From Levilactobacillus namurensis (GTDB lineage Bacteria > Bacillota > Bacilli > Lactobacillales > Lactobacillaceae), in contig NZ_CP134159.1 of the NCBI RefSeq assembly GCF_032197885.1, positions 372,001 through 436,000 of the forward strand: a DNA stretch of 64,000 bases. Reading direction: 5' to 3'. The notes beneath the pieces are model-generated. The model was given only the letters and a program-made list of their open reading frames with translations. It searched no databases and was not told where the DNA came from. This document shows positions 33,396-41,944 of the stretch, piece after piece; the stretch's first letter is position 1, and every line of letters begins with the position of its first letter. The position numbers were made by a program, and so were the translations under genes.

Positions 33396-33608
33396 ATGAT
33401 GGATGACATTGAAACAGTTTACTGGGATTTACGAAAAGAGCGCGAAAATGTTTATACTAAGCGGAATAACTTGGTCACTTTTCTGATGAACCATGGAGAT
33501 GAAATATCTCCGGACCAACAGTCGTACATGCACCAGCAAGCGTCTGCCATGAATGCATATGTCAATGCACTAACCGGAAGAATAGAAGACTTGGAGAATC
33601 AACTTTGA
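33396..33608 (+). CDS. Hypothetical phage protein
   Basis: A 70-residue, helical, charged protein with coiled-coil character (TVYWDLRKERENVYTKRNN; LTGRIEDLENQL). AAGGTGTGAAG precedes ATG 33396. No family recognised. Confidence 0.55.
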   Translation: MMDDIETVYWDLRKERENVYTKRNNLVTFLMNHGDEISPDQQSYMHQQASAMNAYVNALTGRIEDLENQL

Positions 33609-33617
33609 TTTTTTTAC

Positions 33618-33648
33618 AAAAAAGCGTCCCAGCAAAGTGCTGGAACGC
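33618..33648 (-). terminator. Hairpin with minus-strand T-tract
   Basis: GCGT-CCAGCA (33624-33634) pairs with TGCTGG-ACGC (33638-33648) around an AAG loop, with one C-A mismatch. The T run is on the minus strand although neighbours read plus. Confidence 0.5.
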
Positions 33649-33699
33649 CGCGTGACCTAATTTATCTGACAACTAATTATATCACGGGGTGACGGTATT

Positions 33700-34179
33700 T
33701 TGGGACGTAAGGATAAAAGCAGATACGAATGGCTCCAAGAATATCTGGACTTAGAAGAACGCTGCCGTTACTTACGGTGGCAAATTAGGAAGGTGAAGCG
33801 TGAGGAAGAACGGTGGACGTCGGGAGACTTGTCTAAAATTCGGCTGAATGGCAAGTCGAGGGGATCACATGTCTTAGACCAGCTACCACCATTACAGGAC
33901 GAATTAAATGATTGTGAGGCCGACCGGCAGGAACTACTAACATTAGTGGACTCCTTTCATGGGTACGAGCATGACTTCCTTAGGATGCACTACATCGAAG
34001 GTATGACGCTCGAAGATATTGCAGATGACCCAGAGTTCCCATACGGGATTGACTGGATTTACCATAAGTCGGCAGAATTGCATCGGACACTAGACTTTCT
34101 GGATCAATGGGAAACACACAGGGAAGCCTTTGCACGGCGGCTGGATACGGAAATTGGTGATTGTATACCATTATTCTGA
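33700..34179 (+). CDS. ArpU/RinA-like late transcription regulator
   Basis: A 159-residue protein whose C-terminal half resembles a sigma-70 region-4 helix-turn-helix: FLRMHYIEGMTLEDIADD then GIDWIYHKSAELHRTL. Proteins of this kind lie just before the packaging genes in Gram-positive phages and switch on late transcription. The start is TTG 33700 with GGGGTGACGG upstream. The N-terminal half is coiled coil. Confidence 0.7.
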   Translation: MGRKDKSRYEWLQEYLDLEERCRYLRWQIRKVKREEERWTSGDLSKIRLNGKSRGSHVLDQLPPLQDELNDCEADRQELLTLVDSFHGYEHDFLRMHYIEGMTLEDIADDPEFPYGIDWIYHKSAELHRTLDFLDQWETHREAFARRLDTEIGDCIPLF

Positions 34180-34263
34180 TGCACCTGTATTTTATCTGTA
34201 CAGGTAGAATACAGTGGTTTCTAGGTTTCATGGGATTATATTGGTAACATCAAAAGAAAACAA

Positions 34264-34377
34264 ATTGCGGTGGCGGAATAGGTAGACGCGAGAACCGGAT
34301 TATGATTGGCCCACAACAAAAAGGCTCGGGATTACGACAATCATAATCATGTAAGGTGCAGATCCTTACCCGCAGTG
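34264..34377 (+). tRNA. tRNA-like module 1 (expanded, probably not a standard tRNA)
   Basis: Acceptor ATTGCGG (34264-34270) pairs with CCGCAGT (34370-34376). A Leu/Ser-type D-arm (TGGCGGAATAGGTAGACGC) follows. The T-arm is GTAAGG-TGCAGAT-CCTTAC with a non-canonical loop and a 6-bp stem. The anticodon region is replaced by a perfect 11-bp stem GATTATGATTG (34298-34308) with 34338-34348 around a 29-nt loop. At 114 nt it is too long for a tRNA and has no clear anticodon. Confidence 0.4.
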
Positions 34378-34407
34378 TAGTCACGTTGGCCAGTGACTAG
34401 TATCATA

Positions 34408-34472
34408 GACAGCTATAGTCGGATTACCCCGTAAACGTGAAAGGGGCCAAGGTTCGAATCCTTGGACTGTCA
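34408..34472 (+). tRNA. tRNA-like module 2 (shortened)
   Basis: GACAG/CTGTC acceptor pairing (five perfect pairs, then a C-A mismatch and a T-G) and a canonical T-arm CCAAGG-TTCGAAT-CCTTGG. Only about 30 nt lie between them, too little for D- and anticodon arms. It looks like a remnant or an acceptor/T-arm minihelix. Confidence 0.35.
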
Positions 34473-34597
34473 TTGGCTGGGTTCCAGAATGGAGTAACGG
34501 TTAGCCGCGAGCATCCCCATGCCAGAACCAGAGAGCATCTGTCTACCAGTGCGCACAGTAGGAAATGCGAGTTAGGGTTAAGCTGAAAACTTGTCAT

Positions 34598-34735
34598 GTG
34601 CTTGTGGCGAAAAGGTAGAAACGCTAAAGCCTTACGGCGGTATTTGATGTCTGATGGTGAGCCGGTTCGACACCGGCATAGAAGTTGGTGCTTAGAATCA
34701 GATTAAGTGTAGGGTTCGACTCCCTGCCAAGCACG
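34598..34735 (+). tRNA. tRNA-like module 3 (two T-arms inside one acceptor)
   Basis: Acceptor GTGCTTG (34598-34604) pairs perfectly with CAAGCAC (34728-34734). The D-arm is GCG-AAAAGGTAGAAA-CGC and a possible anticodon loop TTACGGC (ACG, Arg) lies at 34632-34638 on an imperfect stem. There are two T-arms: GCCGG-TTCGACA-CCGGC (34661-34677) and GTAGGG-TTCGACT-CCCTGC (34709-34727). A second GTGCTT at 34688 could pair with the same 3' end as a 47-nt minihelix. The 138-nt length is abnormal. Confidence 0.4.
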
Positions 34736-34771
34736 TTACCCGGTCACTACCTCCAAATAGGCCGGGACCGT

Positions 34772-34845
34772 GGACCATTAGCTCAATTGGTTAGAGCAGA
34801 CGGCTCATAACCGTCCGGTTGTAGGTTCAAGTCCTACATGGTCCA
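34772..34845 (+). tRNA. tRNA-Met (CAT)
   Basis: A complete 74-nt cloverleaf: acceptor GGACCAT/ATGGTCC, D-arm with AATTGG, anticodon stem GACGG/CCGTC around CTCATAA, T-arm GTAGG-TTCAAGT-CCTAC, discriminator A. No encoded CCA. The body resembles bacillar elongator tRNA-Met; a lysidine-modified Ile tRNA cannot be excluded from sequence. Confidence 0.93.
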
Positions 34846-34933
34846 TTCAACGCCAATCCAATATTAAGGAGAGTGAAAAGCTCCCTCTCATAAAAATACG
34901 CCGGCGTTGATAAGTTATATTCCTTCATATAAT

Positions 34934-34957
34934 CCTAGCAGTGATGCTAGGGTTTTT
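34934..34957 (+). terminator. Terminator after the tRNA cluster
   Basis: CCTAGCA (34934-34940), GTGA loop, TGCTAGG (34945-34951), then GTTTTT. A wider 8-bp stem TCAACGCC/GGCGTTGA (34847-34854, 34913-34920) lies just before. Confidence 0.85.
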
Positions 34958-34981
34958 GTGTGAACGAAAGGAGCAATGAAG

Positions 34982-35230
34982 ATGATTAAGAAAATTGGCA
35001 AGAAGCCAACCGGTACGATCTATTGGGACACGGAGGAAAAGCAATCCTACTTTATCCGAAATGGAGATACGCCAAGCTGGGAGAGTCAGCCAGCTAAACA
35101 GCAGCCTAAGTCGTTGGAGGATATGCGAGTAGCGGAGTTGCATAGCTACGCTAAGGATAAGGGTATTACTATCCCTGATGACGTGACTAAGAAGCAGGAC
35201 GTTATTGAGTTCCTCAAAACAAATGGCTAA
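34982..35230 (+). CDS. Small phage protein with SAP/HeH-like C-terminus
   Basis: An 82-residue protein. The N-terminal half resembles a small beta domain (KPTGTIYWDTEEKQSYFIRN); the C-terminal half LEDMRVAELHSYAKDKGI then KKQDVIEFLK fits a helix-extended-helix (SAP/Rho-N-like) nucleic-acid-binding motif. ATG 34982 lies 8 bases after AAAGGAG. It overlaps the HNH gene by eight bases (ATGGCTAA). Confidence 0.6.
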   Translation: MIKKIGKKPTGTIYWDTEEKQSYFIRNGDTPSWESQPAKQQPKSLEDMRVAELHSYAKDKGITIPDDVTKKQDVIEFLKTNG

Positions 35231-35612
35231 GAAACTGTGTGAGTTTCCTGGGTGTCAGAACGTGATTGAGCATGGTCGGTATTGCGAGGAGCACGGGTAC
35301 AGCGATAAGTTTAAACGGGCAAAGAGAAAACGGCGGTCAGTCTATCATCACGACAACAAGCCGGTTTATCATTCCGATGAGTGGGCGAACGTCTGTATGG
35401 AAGTCGATTTAAGAGAGCACAACCAGTGTCAACGTTGCCATCGCATCGTTTATGGGAGGCACAAGCAACATCACCACATTATCCCGATTAAAGACGACCC
35501 AACACTTAAATTTGAACCGAGTAACATCATGTTGTTGTGTGACCGGTGCCACCCGATTGTGGAACACGAACAAGAAGACAAGCCACCCAAGGTTTACCCA
35601 TCCTACTTTTAG
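35223..35612 (+). CDS. HNH endonuclease (packaging-associated)
   Basis: A 129-residue nuclease with an N-terminal Cys pair (CEFPGC) and the HNH core: CQRCHRIVYGRHKQHHHIIP, then PSNIMLLCDRCH. The HHHIIP and N residues form the metal site and the CxxC pairs bind zinc. HNH proteins next to TerS/TerL assist cos cleavage in HK97-like phages, which indicates cos rather than pac packaging. Confidence 0.88.
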   Translation: MAKKLCEFPGCQNVIEHGRYCEEHGYSDKFKRAKRKRRSVYHHDNKPVYHSDEWANVCMEVDLREHNQCQRCHRIVYGRHKQHHHIIPIKDDPTLKFEPSNIMLLCDRCHPIVEHEQEDKPPKVYPSYF

Positions 35613-35721
35613 ATGAAGCCCCCCTCTCGAAAAATATTTTTGGAGGCGTGGGAAGGATAGGTTAGCATAGGGTCACGCGCGCAGTCCGCAAGATTTTTTA
35701 AATAGGAAAGGGGGTGTTTTC
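35613..35721. other. Probable cos region
   Basis: A 109-bp gap between HNH and TerS with a C-run, an AT dyad (AAAAATATTTTT), and GC-alternating CACGCGCGCAG. Cos sites of HNH/TerS phages lie here. The exact nick positions cannot be read. Confidence 0.45.
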
Positions 35722-36174
35722 GTGGGGCGCAAAACTAAGCGACAAGTTGAGACTGAACAACTGGCTGAAAAGGTTGAAGCAGAGCGGAAACGCCTGCTTT
35801 TTTTGTTGCGCGATGCGGACGTATACAGCCAGATTCTTGATCCCTTGATTGATTCGTATTTGGACACGTTTGAAGTGTACGAAATCATGTACAAACGCTG
35901 GAAGGATAAGGGGTTTCCGGAGACACAGGTTTATGAGAACAAAAACGGTGCAAAAAACGCCGTTAAGCACCCTTTAAGCGTTCAGGTGGATATCTGGTCG
36001 GAAAAGAAATTACGGGCCTTAGATAAGCTAGGAATGACGAATAAAGCACTTATGCAACGAGTCGTTACCGGCGGGTCAACAATTGATACGAACACTGGAA
36101 ATGCGGAAAGTTCTGCAAGCAAGCCGATTGATGAACTGCAAAAAAGACGTGAGAGGTGGCGGAAAAAGGCGTGA
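35722..36174 (+). CDS. terS: Terminase small subunit (P27 family)
   Basis: A 150-residue DNA-recognition subunit. The N-terminus is a charged coiled coil; the core LRDADVYSQILDPLIDSYLDTFEVYE and HPLSVQVDIWSEKKLRALDKLGMTNKA follow the P27/Terminase_4 pattern (quoted by position, residues 29-54 and 81-107). Start GTG 35722 after GGAAAGGGGGTG. The gene overlaps terL by 19 bases. Confidence 0.85.
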   Translation: MGRKTKRQVETEQLAEKVEAERKRLLFLLRDADVYSQILDPLIDSYLDTFEVYEIMYKRWKDKGFPETQVYENKNGAKNAVKHPLSVQVDIWSEKKLRALDKLGMTNKALMQRVVTGGSTIDTNTGNAESSASKPIDELQKRRERWRKKA

Positions 36175-37898
36175 TTATCGAACCGGAAACAAACTATGCC
36201 GACATCTATGCTGAAATGGTCAGCAAGACGCCCCGAAAATATCCAATGACGATTCGTAAGGCCGTTAAGCGCTATAAGCATTGGAAGCGACGCAAGGATA
36301 TTTGGTGGGATAACATGCGGGCTAACGAAGCGCTAGACTTCATTCAAAGCTATGTGCATCACGTCAAGGGAGATTTAGCCGGTAAGCCAATCGTTTTAGA
36401 GCCATGGGAGCTGTTCGGCTTCGCTCAACTATATGGTTGGCAGAAGGTAGACGACAAAGGCCGGACGGTTCGCGCTATTCGAGAGGTGTATTGGCAAGTT
36501 CCCAAGAAGAATGGGAAGACACTGATTGGAACTGGAGCATTGGCCTATGCGATGTACGGTGAAGGGGAGGTTGGTGCAGACGTTTACTGTTGCGCTTCCG
36601 ACTTTGACCAAGCACAGTATGCGGCCAAGCCATTTGGTGCGTTGATTGAGAATTCGCCAGTTCTGTATGATCACTCACAGATTTTCAAAGGGAAGGGCGG
36701 TTCAATTACTGGCGCGATTTATCGCTATCAAATTGACGGTGAGACTTTTGAGAACAGCTTTAAGGTGATGACTAAGAATACCGGTAAGATTGAGGGCTCT
36801 AATCCTTCATTCGTGCTAAATGATGAACTTCACGCCCAGAAAAATATGGAGCAGTACGACAATTTTAAATCTGCCATGTTGGAACGGGCGCAGCCAATTA
36901 TGTTTAACATCTCAACTGCCGGTAAGGGGTCGAGTTCTGTGGGGATGCGCGTGTATAAGGAATCCAAGGATATTCTGGATAAGGATAATGACGATTCACG
37001 TCTAGTTCTCATTTATGAACCTAATAAGGGGTATGACTGGACGGACCGTAACGTGTGGCGGCAGGTTAATCCCAATATTGACGTGTCTGTGACGATGGAG
37101 GCCCTAGAAATTGAATTTAAATCGGCACAACGGAGCCAACACGGTAAAGGTGAGTTCCTGTCGAAGCACCTAGACGTCTTTGTTAACGGTGCAGAGAACT
37201 TTTTCACACGTGACCAGGTTGAACCTATCCTACAACCCGATAAAATGGGCGATTTAAGAGGTGAGGCGGCTTGGCTAGGGCTGGACTTATCGAAGACCAC
37301 CGACTTGACCTGCGTGTCAATTAACATCCCCGCTTTTAGCGATGATGGAAAGCCAATTTTGAAGGTAAAACAACGGTACTTTATCCCGTATGACAACATT
37401 GATTATCGCGAGCAAGAAGATAACGTGCCTTACCGCAAGCTAGCTGAAGAGGGTTTCGTTGAGTTCTGTGACGGTAAGATGATTGACCAGGACCAGATTA
37501 TCGAATATATCAAACAGCTCATGACGGACTATGATATCCAGCGAATCGCGTATGATCCGGCCATGGCGCAAAAGATGATTGAGAAACTGGAAAACTTAGG
37601 ATTGGATTGCGTATCCGTTGCCCAGTACCCGACGGTGCTTAACGAAGTTATGGATGACACGGAAAGACTGATTTACGAGCATCGGTTGATTACGGACAAC
37701 CCGCTACTGGTTTACTGCCTGTTGAACATCGTTGTCGTGACTAACATCAATGGATTAAAGGCGCCTAGTAAGACGAAATCCATTAAGAAGATTGATGGTG
37801 CTGCGGCATTCTTTGATGCACACAAGTTCACTCAATTTGAGATGGAGTATGTAGATCAGGACGGATTGGCGAACTACCTCAAAAATATTTACAAGTAG
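36156..37898 (+). CDS. terL: Terminase large subunit
   Basis: Packaging motor of 580 residues. The ATPase domain has VYWQVPKKNGKTLIG (Walker A, near residue 115), FVLNDELHA (Walker B plus catalytic Glu) and NISTAGKGSSS (coupling motif). The nuclease domain has WLGLDLSKTTDLT, AYDPAMAQKMI and DGAAAFFDAH, supplying the metal-binding Asp residues. Length and motifs fit Terminase_1 / HK97-like enzymes. Start GTG 36156. Confidence 0.93.
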   Translation: MAEKGVIIEPETNYADIYAEMVSKTPRKYPMTIRKAVKRYKHWKRRKDIWWDNMRANEALDFIQSYVHHVKGDLAGKPIVLEPWELFGFAQLYGWQKVDDKGRTVRAIREVYWQVPKKNGKTLIGTGALAYAMYGEGEVGADVYCCASDFDQAQYAAKPFGALIENSPVLYDHSQIFKGKGGSITGAIYRYQIDGETFENSFKVMTKNTGKIEGSNPSFVLNDELHAQKNMEQYDNFKSAMLERAQPIMFNISTAGKGSSSVGMRVYKESKDILDKDNDDSRLVLIYEPNKGYDWTDRNVWRQVNPNIDVSVTMEALEIEFKSAQRSQHGKGEFLSKHLDVFVNGAENFFTRDQVEPILQPDKMGDLRGEAAWLGLDLSKTTDLTCVSINIPAFSDDGKPILKVKQRYFIPYDNIDYREQEDNVPYRKLAEEGFVEFCDGKMIDQDQIIEYIKQLMTDYDIQRIAYDPAMAQKMIEKLENLGLDCVSVAQYPTVLNEVMDDTERLIYEHRLITDNPLLVYCLLNIVVVTNINGLKAPSKTKSIKKIDGAAAFFDAHKFTQFEMEYVDQDGLANYLKNIYK

Positions 37899-37910
37899 GG
37901 AGGTGAAAAT

Positions 37911-39110
37911 ATGGGATTAAGACAACGATTTTCAGATTTTCTATTCGGACAGGTTGAGAAACGAGGCTGGGTTGACGATTTGAAAGGCAATTATATTCGC
38001 TGGGGCACGCGCTTTGTGAACGATGAATCCATTATGCAGTCATCGGACGTAAACGAACTGGTCAATGACATTAGCAACCAGGTTGCGATGGCTGAACCGG
38101 TCGTGATTGACCCTAACGGCAACGAGCATACGTCACACGCTGTGATTAAGCAGCTCAAACATCCTAATAATTATCAAACCGGTTTTGAGTTTGCTAAATT
38201 ACAGGTCAATACCTTGTTGCTTCGCGGTGAAGTCTTCCCAGCCCGTTTGAACAGTGAGTTGCATTTAGTCAATGATGTTAGTTATGACTTAAACGAAAGA
38301 TTAGTTGAAACCTTCAAGGTTGGAGGGACGCAGATTCCTGGTTCGATGATTCGACACGTTAAGCAGGTCAACACAGACCCACTGCACGGCCGTGGACTTG
38401 CATACTTGGGTAAACGGACGTTAACGGGTGTCATGAATGCAGAGCAGGTTCTAACCGACAAGTATGCCAAGGGCGGCCTGTTGGCGTTTCCGCTAAAACT
38501 GGATAGCCATTTGAACCCAGCTAACAGCACTCAAAGTCAGCTGGTGACAGCAATCAAGGGACAATTAGAGGGTCTAGATAATCAGGACACTGTGAAGATG
38601 TTGACCCTCGGTAAGGGGTACGAAATTGATACACTAAAGTCCCCGGTTGAAGATGACAAGATTCTTGCTTACTTGAATGTGTATAAGAAGGACCTTGGCA
38701 AGTATCTAGGGATCAACGTGGATACCTATCAAAAAATGATGGAGACCGATGTTGAAAAAGCCATGATGTATCTGCATAACAAGGCCGTGCGGCCGATACT
38801 GCAAAACTTAAGTGAACACTACACGCAACTCTTCTTTGGAGACAATGGTTGGCAAGTCAAATGGAAGATTAATATTCTAGATTTTGTGCCATATTCAGTT
38901 AAGACCAACATTGGGTACAATATTGTGCGGACGGGGATTACTACGCCTGACGATGTTGCTAAGATGCTAGGGTTTGAACCGCAGGGCACACCAGAATCGC
39001 AAGCAATCTATATTTCTAATGATCTCACTGAAATTGGGAAAAAGGATGCGACGGATGATTCGTTGCCAACCAAGAAAGGGGGTGAAGACAACGAAAACAC
39101 AAGAAATTAG
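37911..39110 (+). CDS. Phage portal protein (HK97 type)
   Basis: Dodecameric head vertex through which DNA passes, 399 residues. Family text is seen in DINELVNDISNQVAMAEPVV-like residues 48-67, NTLLLRGEVFPARL, LGKRTLTGVMNAEQVLTDKYAKGG and KDLGKYLGINVDTYQ. GGGAGGTG lies before the ATG. It overlaps the protease gene by 29 bases. Confidence 0.92.
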   Translation: MGLRQRFSDFLFGQVEKRGWVDDLKGNYIRWGTRFVNDESIMQSSDVNELVNDISNQVAMAEPVVIDPNGNEHTSHAVIKQLKHPNNYQTGFEFAKLQVNTLLLRGEVFPARLNSELHLVNDVSYDLNERLVETFKVGGTQIPGSMIRHVKQVNTDPLHGRGLAYLGKRTLTGVMNAEQVLTDKYAKGGLLAFPLKLDSHLNPANSTQSQLVTAIKGQLEGLDNQDTVKMLTLGKGYEIDTLKSPVEDDKILAYLNVYKKDLGKYLGINVDTYQKMMETDVEKAMMYLHNKAVRPILQNLSEHYTQLFFGDNGWQVKWKINILDFVPYSVKTNIGYNIVRTGITTPDDVAKMLGFEPQGTPESQAIYISNDLTEIGKKDATDDSLPTKKGGEDNENTRN

Positions 39111-39684
39111 AACATTCGATATTCGCAAGTTTAATAAACGTGATGGAACAGACGATGGACAAGACTTAACGGTCAGCGGCCATGCGTCTGTTTTTAGTTC
39201 ACCAACGGATATTGGCGGTGCGTTCTTAGAGCAAATTGCACCAGGGGCGTTTAGCAAGACGTTGGCAGAAAATAGCGATATTCGATGCTTATATAATCAC
39301 AACTGGGACAATATTTTAGGACGAACCAAGTCGGGAACATTGGAGTTGGAAGAAGACGAACAAGGACTGGCGTTCACTGTCACGTTGCCAAACACTAGCG
39401 TGGCCCGTGACCTTGCGGTAAGCATGACACGTGGGGATGTGGATAAGTGTTCATTTGGTTTTGTTCCGACAGCCGAAGAGTGGGACTTCACGAACGCTGA
39501 TTATCCGACGCGGACTATTACGGCGGTAGATCTTTATGAAGTGTCCATTGTCACTATTCCAGCTTATGATGATACGGATGCTCAATTAAACCGTAGCAAG
39601 CTGGGACAAGAGAAAATGATTAGTCTAGTTGAAAAACGAAAGAAAATGATCAACCAAATTAAAGGAGCGCTCACTAATGAATAA
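39082..39684 (+). CDS. HK97-family prohead protease
   Basis: A 200-residue serine protease that removes the capsid delta domain during maturation. VSGHASVFSSPTDIGGAF, LYNHNWDNILGRTKSG (His) and MTRGDVDKCSFGFVP (Ser) are the family motifs. The start is GTG 39082 with GAAAGGG upstream, in the portal gene end; longer in-frame versions have no ribosome site. It overlaps the capsid gene by 8 bases. Confidence 0.88.
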   Translation: MKTTKTQEIRTFDIRKFNKRDGTDDGQDLTVSGHASVFSSPTDIGGAFLEQIAPGAFSKTLAENSDIRCLYNHNWDNILGRTKSGTLELEEDEQGLAFTVTLPNTSVARDLAVSMTRGDVDKCSFGFVPTAEEWDFTNADYPTRTITAVDLYEVSIVTIPAYDDTDAQLNRSKLGQEKMISLVEKRKKMINQIKGALTNE

Positions 39685-41047
39685 CAAGAAAATGATTGAA
39701 ACTCTTACCCGAATGAAGGAACAATCTGAAACACGATTAAAGTCTCTGCAAACCCGGGCCGAAGACCCTAAGCTGACGGAAGAAGACGCTAAAGCCTTAC
39801 AAGAAGCTGTGGACAAGGAAACCCAAGCTCATCAAGATGTACTTGATGCGTTGGCCGACTTAACCGGTGACGGTGGTGGCCAACAAGAAGATGGATCTGA
39901 TACGGAAGATGAACCAACTGATCAGGGCGAAAGCGGCGGTACTGAAAATGGTGGTGAGGAATCCGAAGACCGTAGCGGAATTATCAATGAAGAAACCCGT
40001 GCGGGGATTACAAAGGCAATTCGGTCTGGCTTACAGTCCACTGGTAAGCTAAGCAAGGTTAAGCGTGATGAACAAGTTCGGTCAGCCTTTGCCCAAACGG
40101 TTATCGGTAAAATGTCAGCTGAAGAAGCCCGGTCCTTAGGTATCGTTGCTGGTAACGGGGCTGTTACGGTGCCACAAGTGGTTGCTGACGAAGTTATCAC
40201 TTACGCACAAGAAGAAAACTTACTGCGGAAATATGGGTCAGTTGTAAAGACGTCGGGTGAAGTTAAGTACCCAGTTTTGGTTAAAAAGGCTGTCGGCAAT
40301 GGGCACAAGAAAGAACGGGCTGACGGTGATCCAATCCCAGATGAAGCTATCGAGTTCGATGAAGTTCTGCTGGAACCAGCTGAATTTGATGCCTTGGCAA
40401 CTGTTACTAAGAAGCTGTTAGCTATGACGGGATTACCGGTTGAAAACATCGTCATTGAAGAACTTACTAAGGCTTACGTGCGCCAAGAAGCCGATTATAT
40501 GTTCAACGGTGACGCGGCCGACAATACCAACTTAGGGGCCTTAGCGAAGAAAGCAGTAGCCTTTGCGCCAACTGTTGTGCCTGACTTGACGGCAGCCGAT
40601 GCCGGTCAAAAGGTCTACGATGCTTTAATCGAGATGAAGAACACGCCTGAAACGGAGACTATGAAGAACGGGCGATTCATCATGAATCGCGCTGCCTTGA
40701 CGATGGTCGAAAAGATGAAGACGGCCGATGGATTCCCACTCTTGCGGCCACTCACACAAGCCGAAAACGGCGCTGGTGGTACTTTGGTTGGTTTCCCGAC
40801 TGACGTCACGGACTTTGCAGATAAGAAGGATGCACCAGATGTGCCAGTACTTTATTTCGGGGACTTCAGCAAGTTCTATATCCAAGATGTTATTGGTGCG
40901 ATGGAAGTTCAAAAGTTGGTTGAGCGCTACGCCGACACGAACCGAATCGGATTCAAGATTTACAACTTGCTTGATGGACAACTGGTTTACAGTCCATTTG
41001 AGCCAGCGGTTTACAAGTGGGAAGTGGCTACCACCGCTAAAGCTTAG
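39677..41047 (+). CDS. Major capsid protein (HK97 fold)
   Basis: A 456-residue precursor. Residues 1-115 are the delta/scaffold domain: coiled coil then a Gly/Glu/Asp-rich segment. The HK97 shell domain follows, with GAVTVPQVVADEVITYAQEE, KYPVLVKKAV, and late ALTMVEKMKTADGFPLL and QKLVERYADTNRIGFK. Cleavage by the upstream protease is expected around residues 110-130. AAGGAG precedes the ATG. Confidence 0.92.
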   Translation: MNNKKMIETLTRMKEQSETRLKSLQTRAEDPKLTEEDAKALQEAVDKETQAHQDVLDALADLTGDGGGQQEDGSDTEDEPTDQGESGGTENGGEESEDRSGIINEETRAGITKAIRSGLQSTGKLSKVKRDEQVRSAFAQTVIGKMSAEEARSLGIVAGNGAVTVPQVVADEVITYAQEENLLRKYGSVVKTSGEVKYPVLVKKAVGNGHKKERADGDPIPDEAIEFDEVLLEPAEFDALATVTKKLLAMTGLPVENIVIEELTKAYVRQEADYMFNGDAADNTNLGALAKKAVAFAPTVVPDLTAADAGQKVYDALIEMKNTPETETMKNGRFIMNRAALTMVEKMKTADGFPLLRPLTQAENGAGGTLVGFPTDVTDFADKKDAPDVPVLYFGDFSKFYIQDVIGAMEVQKLVERYADTNRIGFKIYNLLDGQLVYSPFEPAVYKWEVATTAKA

Positions 41048-41060
41048 GCGGTGAGGCCAT

Positions 41061-41333
41061 ATGAAACCAGAAGAACTGGTAGATGAATTTAAATCCCACA
41101 TTGAGTGGGAGGATGATATGGACGACACCATGCTTGTCCATTACCTAAGTGCCGCAATGGGTTATGTGAAGGCGGCTACGGGACGCCAGCCCAAGCAACT
41201 TATCTTTATGGTTGCGGCAATTTTGAATGATTACCGTGTGCCGGAAAAGGAGATGGCGGGTGCGTTGGATTCTCTGACACCGTTCTTCATCCAGGAGGTT
41301 TACACCAATGGCACGACTGACGAACAAGCTTAA
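41061..41333 (+). CDS. Head-tail connector (gp6-like)
   Basis: A 90-residue protein, first of the neck genes after the capsid. EELVDEFKSHIEWEDDMDDT and LSAAMGYVKAATGRQPKQ match the helical DNA-packaging/connector family (HK97 gp6 type). It forms a ring under the portal. It overlaps the next gene by 26 bases. Confidence 0.8.
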   Translation: MKPEELVDEFKSHIEWEDDMDDTMLVHYLSAAMGYVKAATGRQPKQLIFMVAAILNDYRVPEKEMAGALDSLTPFFIQEVYTNGTTDEQA

Positions 41334-41631
41334 GCATCGAGCTAAGTTGCTAGTGTTGAGCCCAGGGCTTGATGAATTTGACCGACCTGCTAACGTGTGG
41401 AAGTCCAAACGAACACTTAATTTTCAAACACTGGGAATCACAGCTACCGAGAAGTATCAGAGTCTGCAAGCGAAAACGGACGTGGTCAAGCGGATGCGGA
41501 TTCGCTACGACAAGACCATCACCCAAAAGGACAACCGTGTGGAAGTGGCGGGTGTCCCATTTGTGATCACTAGAATTTATGTAGATGATGACGGGCACTA
41601 TATGGAGTTGAGTTTAAACTATGTTGATTGA
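41308..41631 (+). CDS. Head closure / head-tail adaptor protein
   Basis: A 107-residue beta-rich protein (KLKHRAKLLVLSPGLDEFDR; RIRYDKTITQKDNRVEVAG; FVITRIYVDDDGHYMELS), typical of the phage head closure (SPP1 gp16-like) family. CAGGAGG precedes ATG 41308. Overlaps the following gene by 11 bases. Confidence 0.78.
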   Translation: MARLTNKLKHRAKLLVLSPGLDEFDRPANVWKSKRTLNFQTLGITATEKYQSLQAKTDVVKRMRIRYDKTITQKDNRVEVAGVPFVITRIYVDDDGHYMELSLNYVD

Positions 41632-41944
41632 TTTCAAGGAATTTATTAGCCGGTTAAAGTCACTAGGCTTACCGGTTTACCGGGACCAGGCGCCGCCCAA
41701 CACGGCGTTCCCATATTACGTGTACACCTACGTTGACGACTTGAACGTGCGGGCTAGTCAAATGCTACTTCACACGTTCCCGGAGTACCAGGTGTCGTTA
41801 TTTACGACGGGTGTAGAGAACGAATTGAGACCGTTTAGAGTGAAGTTTGCGGACGTTCCTTTTGAGGGATTCCGGAACAGCCCAGCGCTAGTGAATGAAG
41901 CAACGGTCAATAACTTTTACACGTATTTGAGGGTTAGAGAATGA
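41621..41944 (+). CDS. Neck / tail completion protein
   Basis: A 107-residue protein (DFKEFISRLKSLGLPVYRDQ; FPYYVYTYVDDLNVRASQ). Position between closure protein and the gp10-like gene and its length suggest a tail-terminator or completion role, but the order differs from the usual closure, gp10, terminator order. Its ATG is inside the previous gene. Confidence 0.6.
   Translation: MLIDFKEFISRLKSLGLPVYRDQAPPNTAFPYYVYTYVDDLNVRASQMLLHTFPEYQVSLFTTGVENELRPFRVKFADVPFEGFRNSPALVNEATVNNFYTYLRVRE

Noticed and set aside
34264..34735. Group I intron or homing element inside the tRNA-like modules
   Set aside because: The extra sequence is only tens of bases, with no intron core or endonuclease frame.
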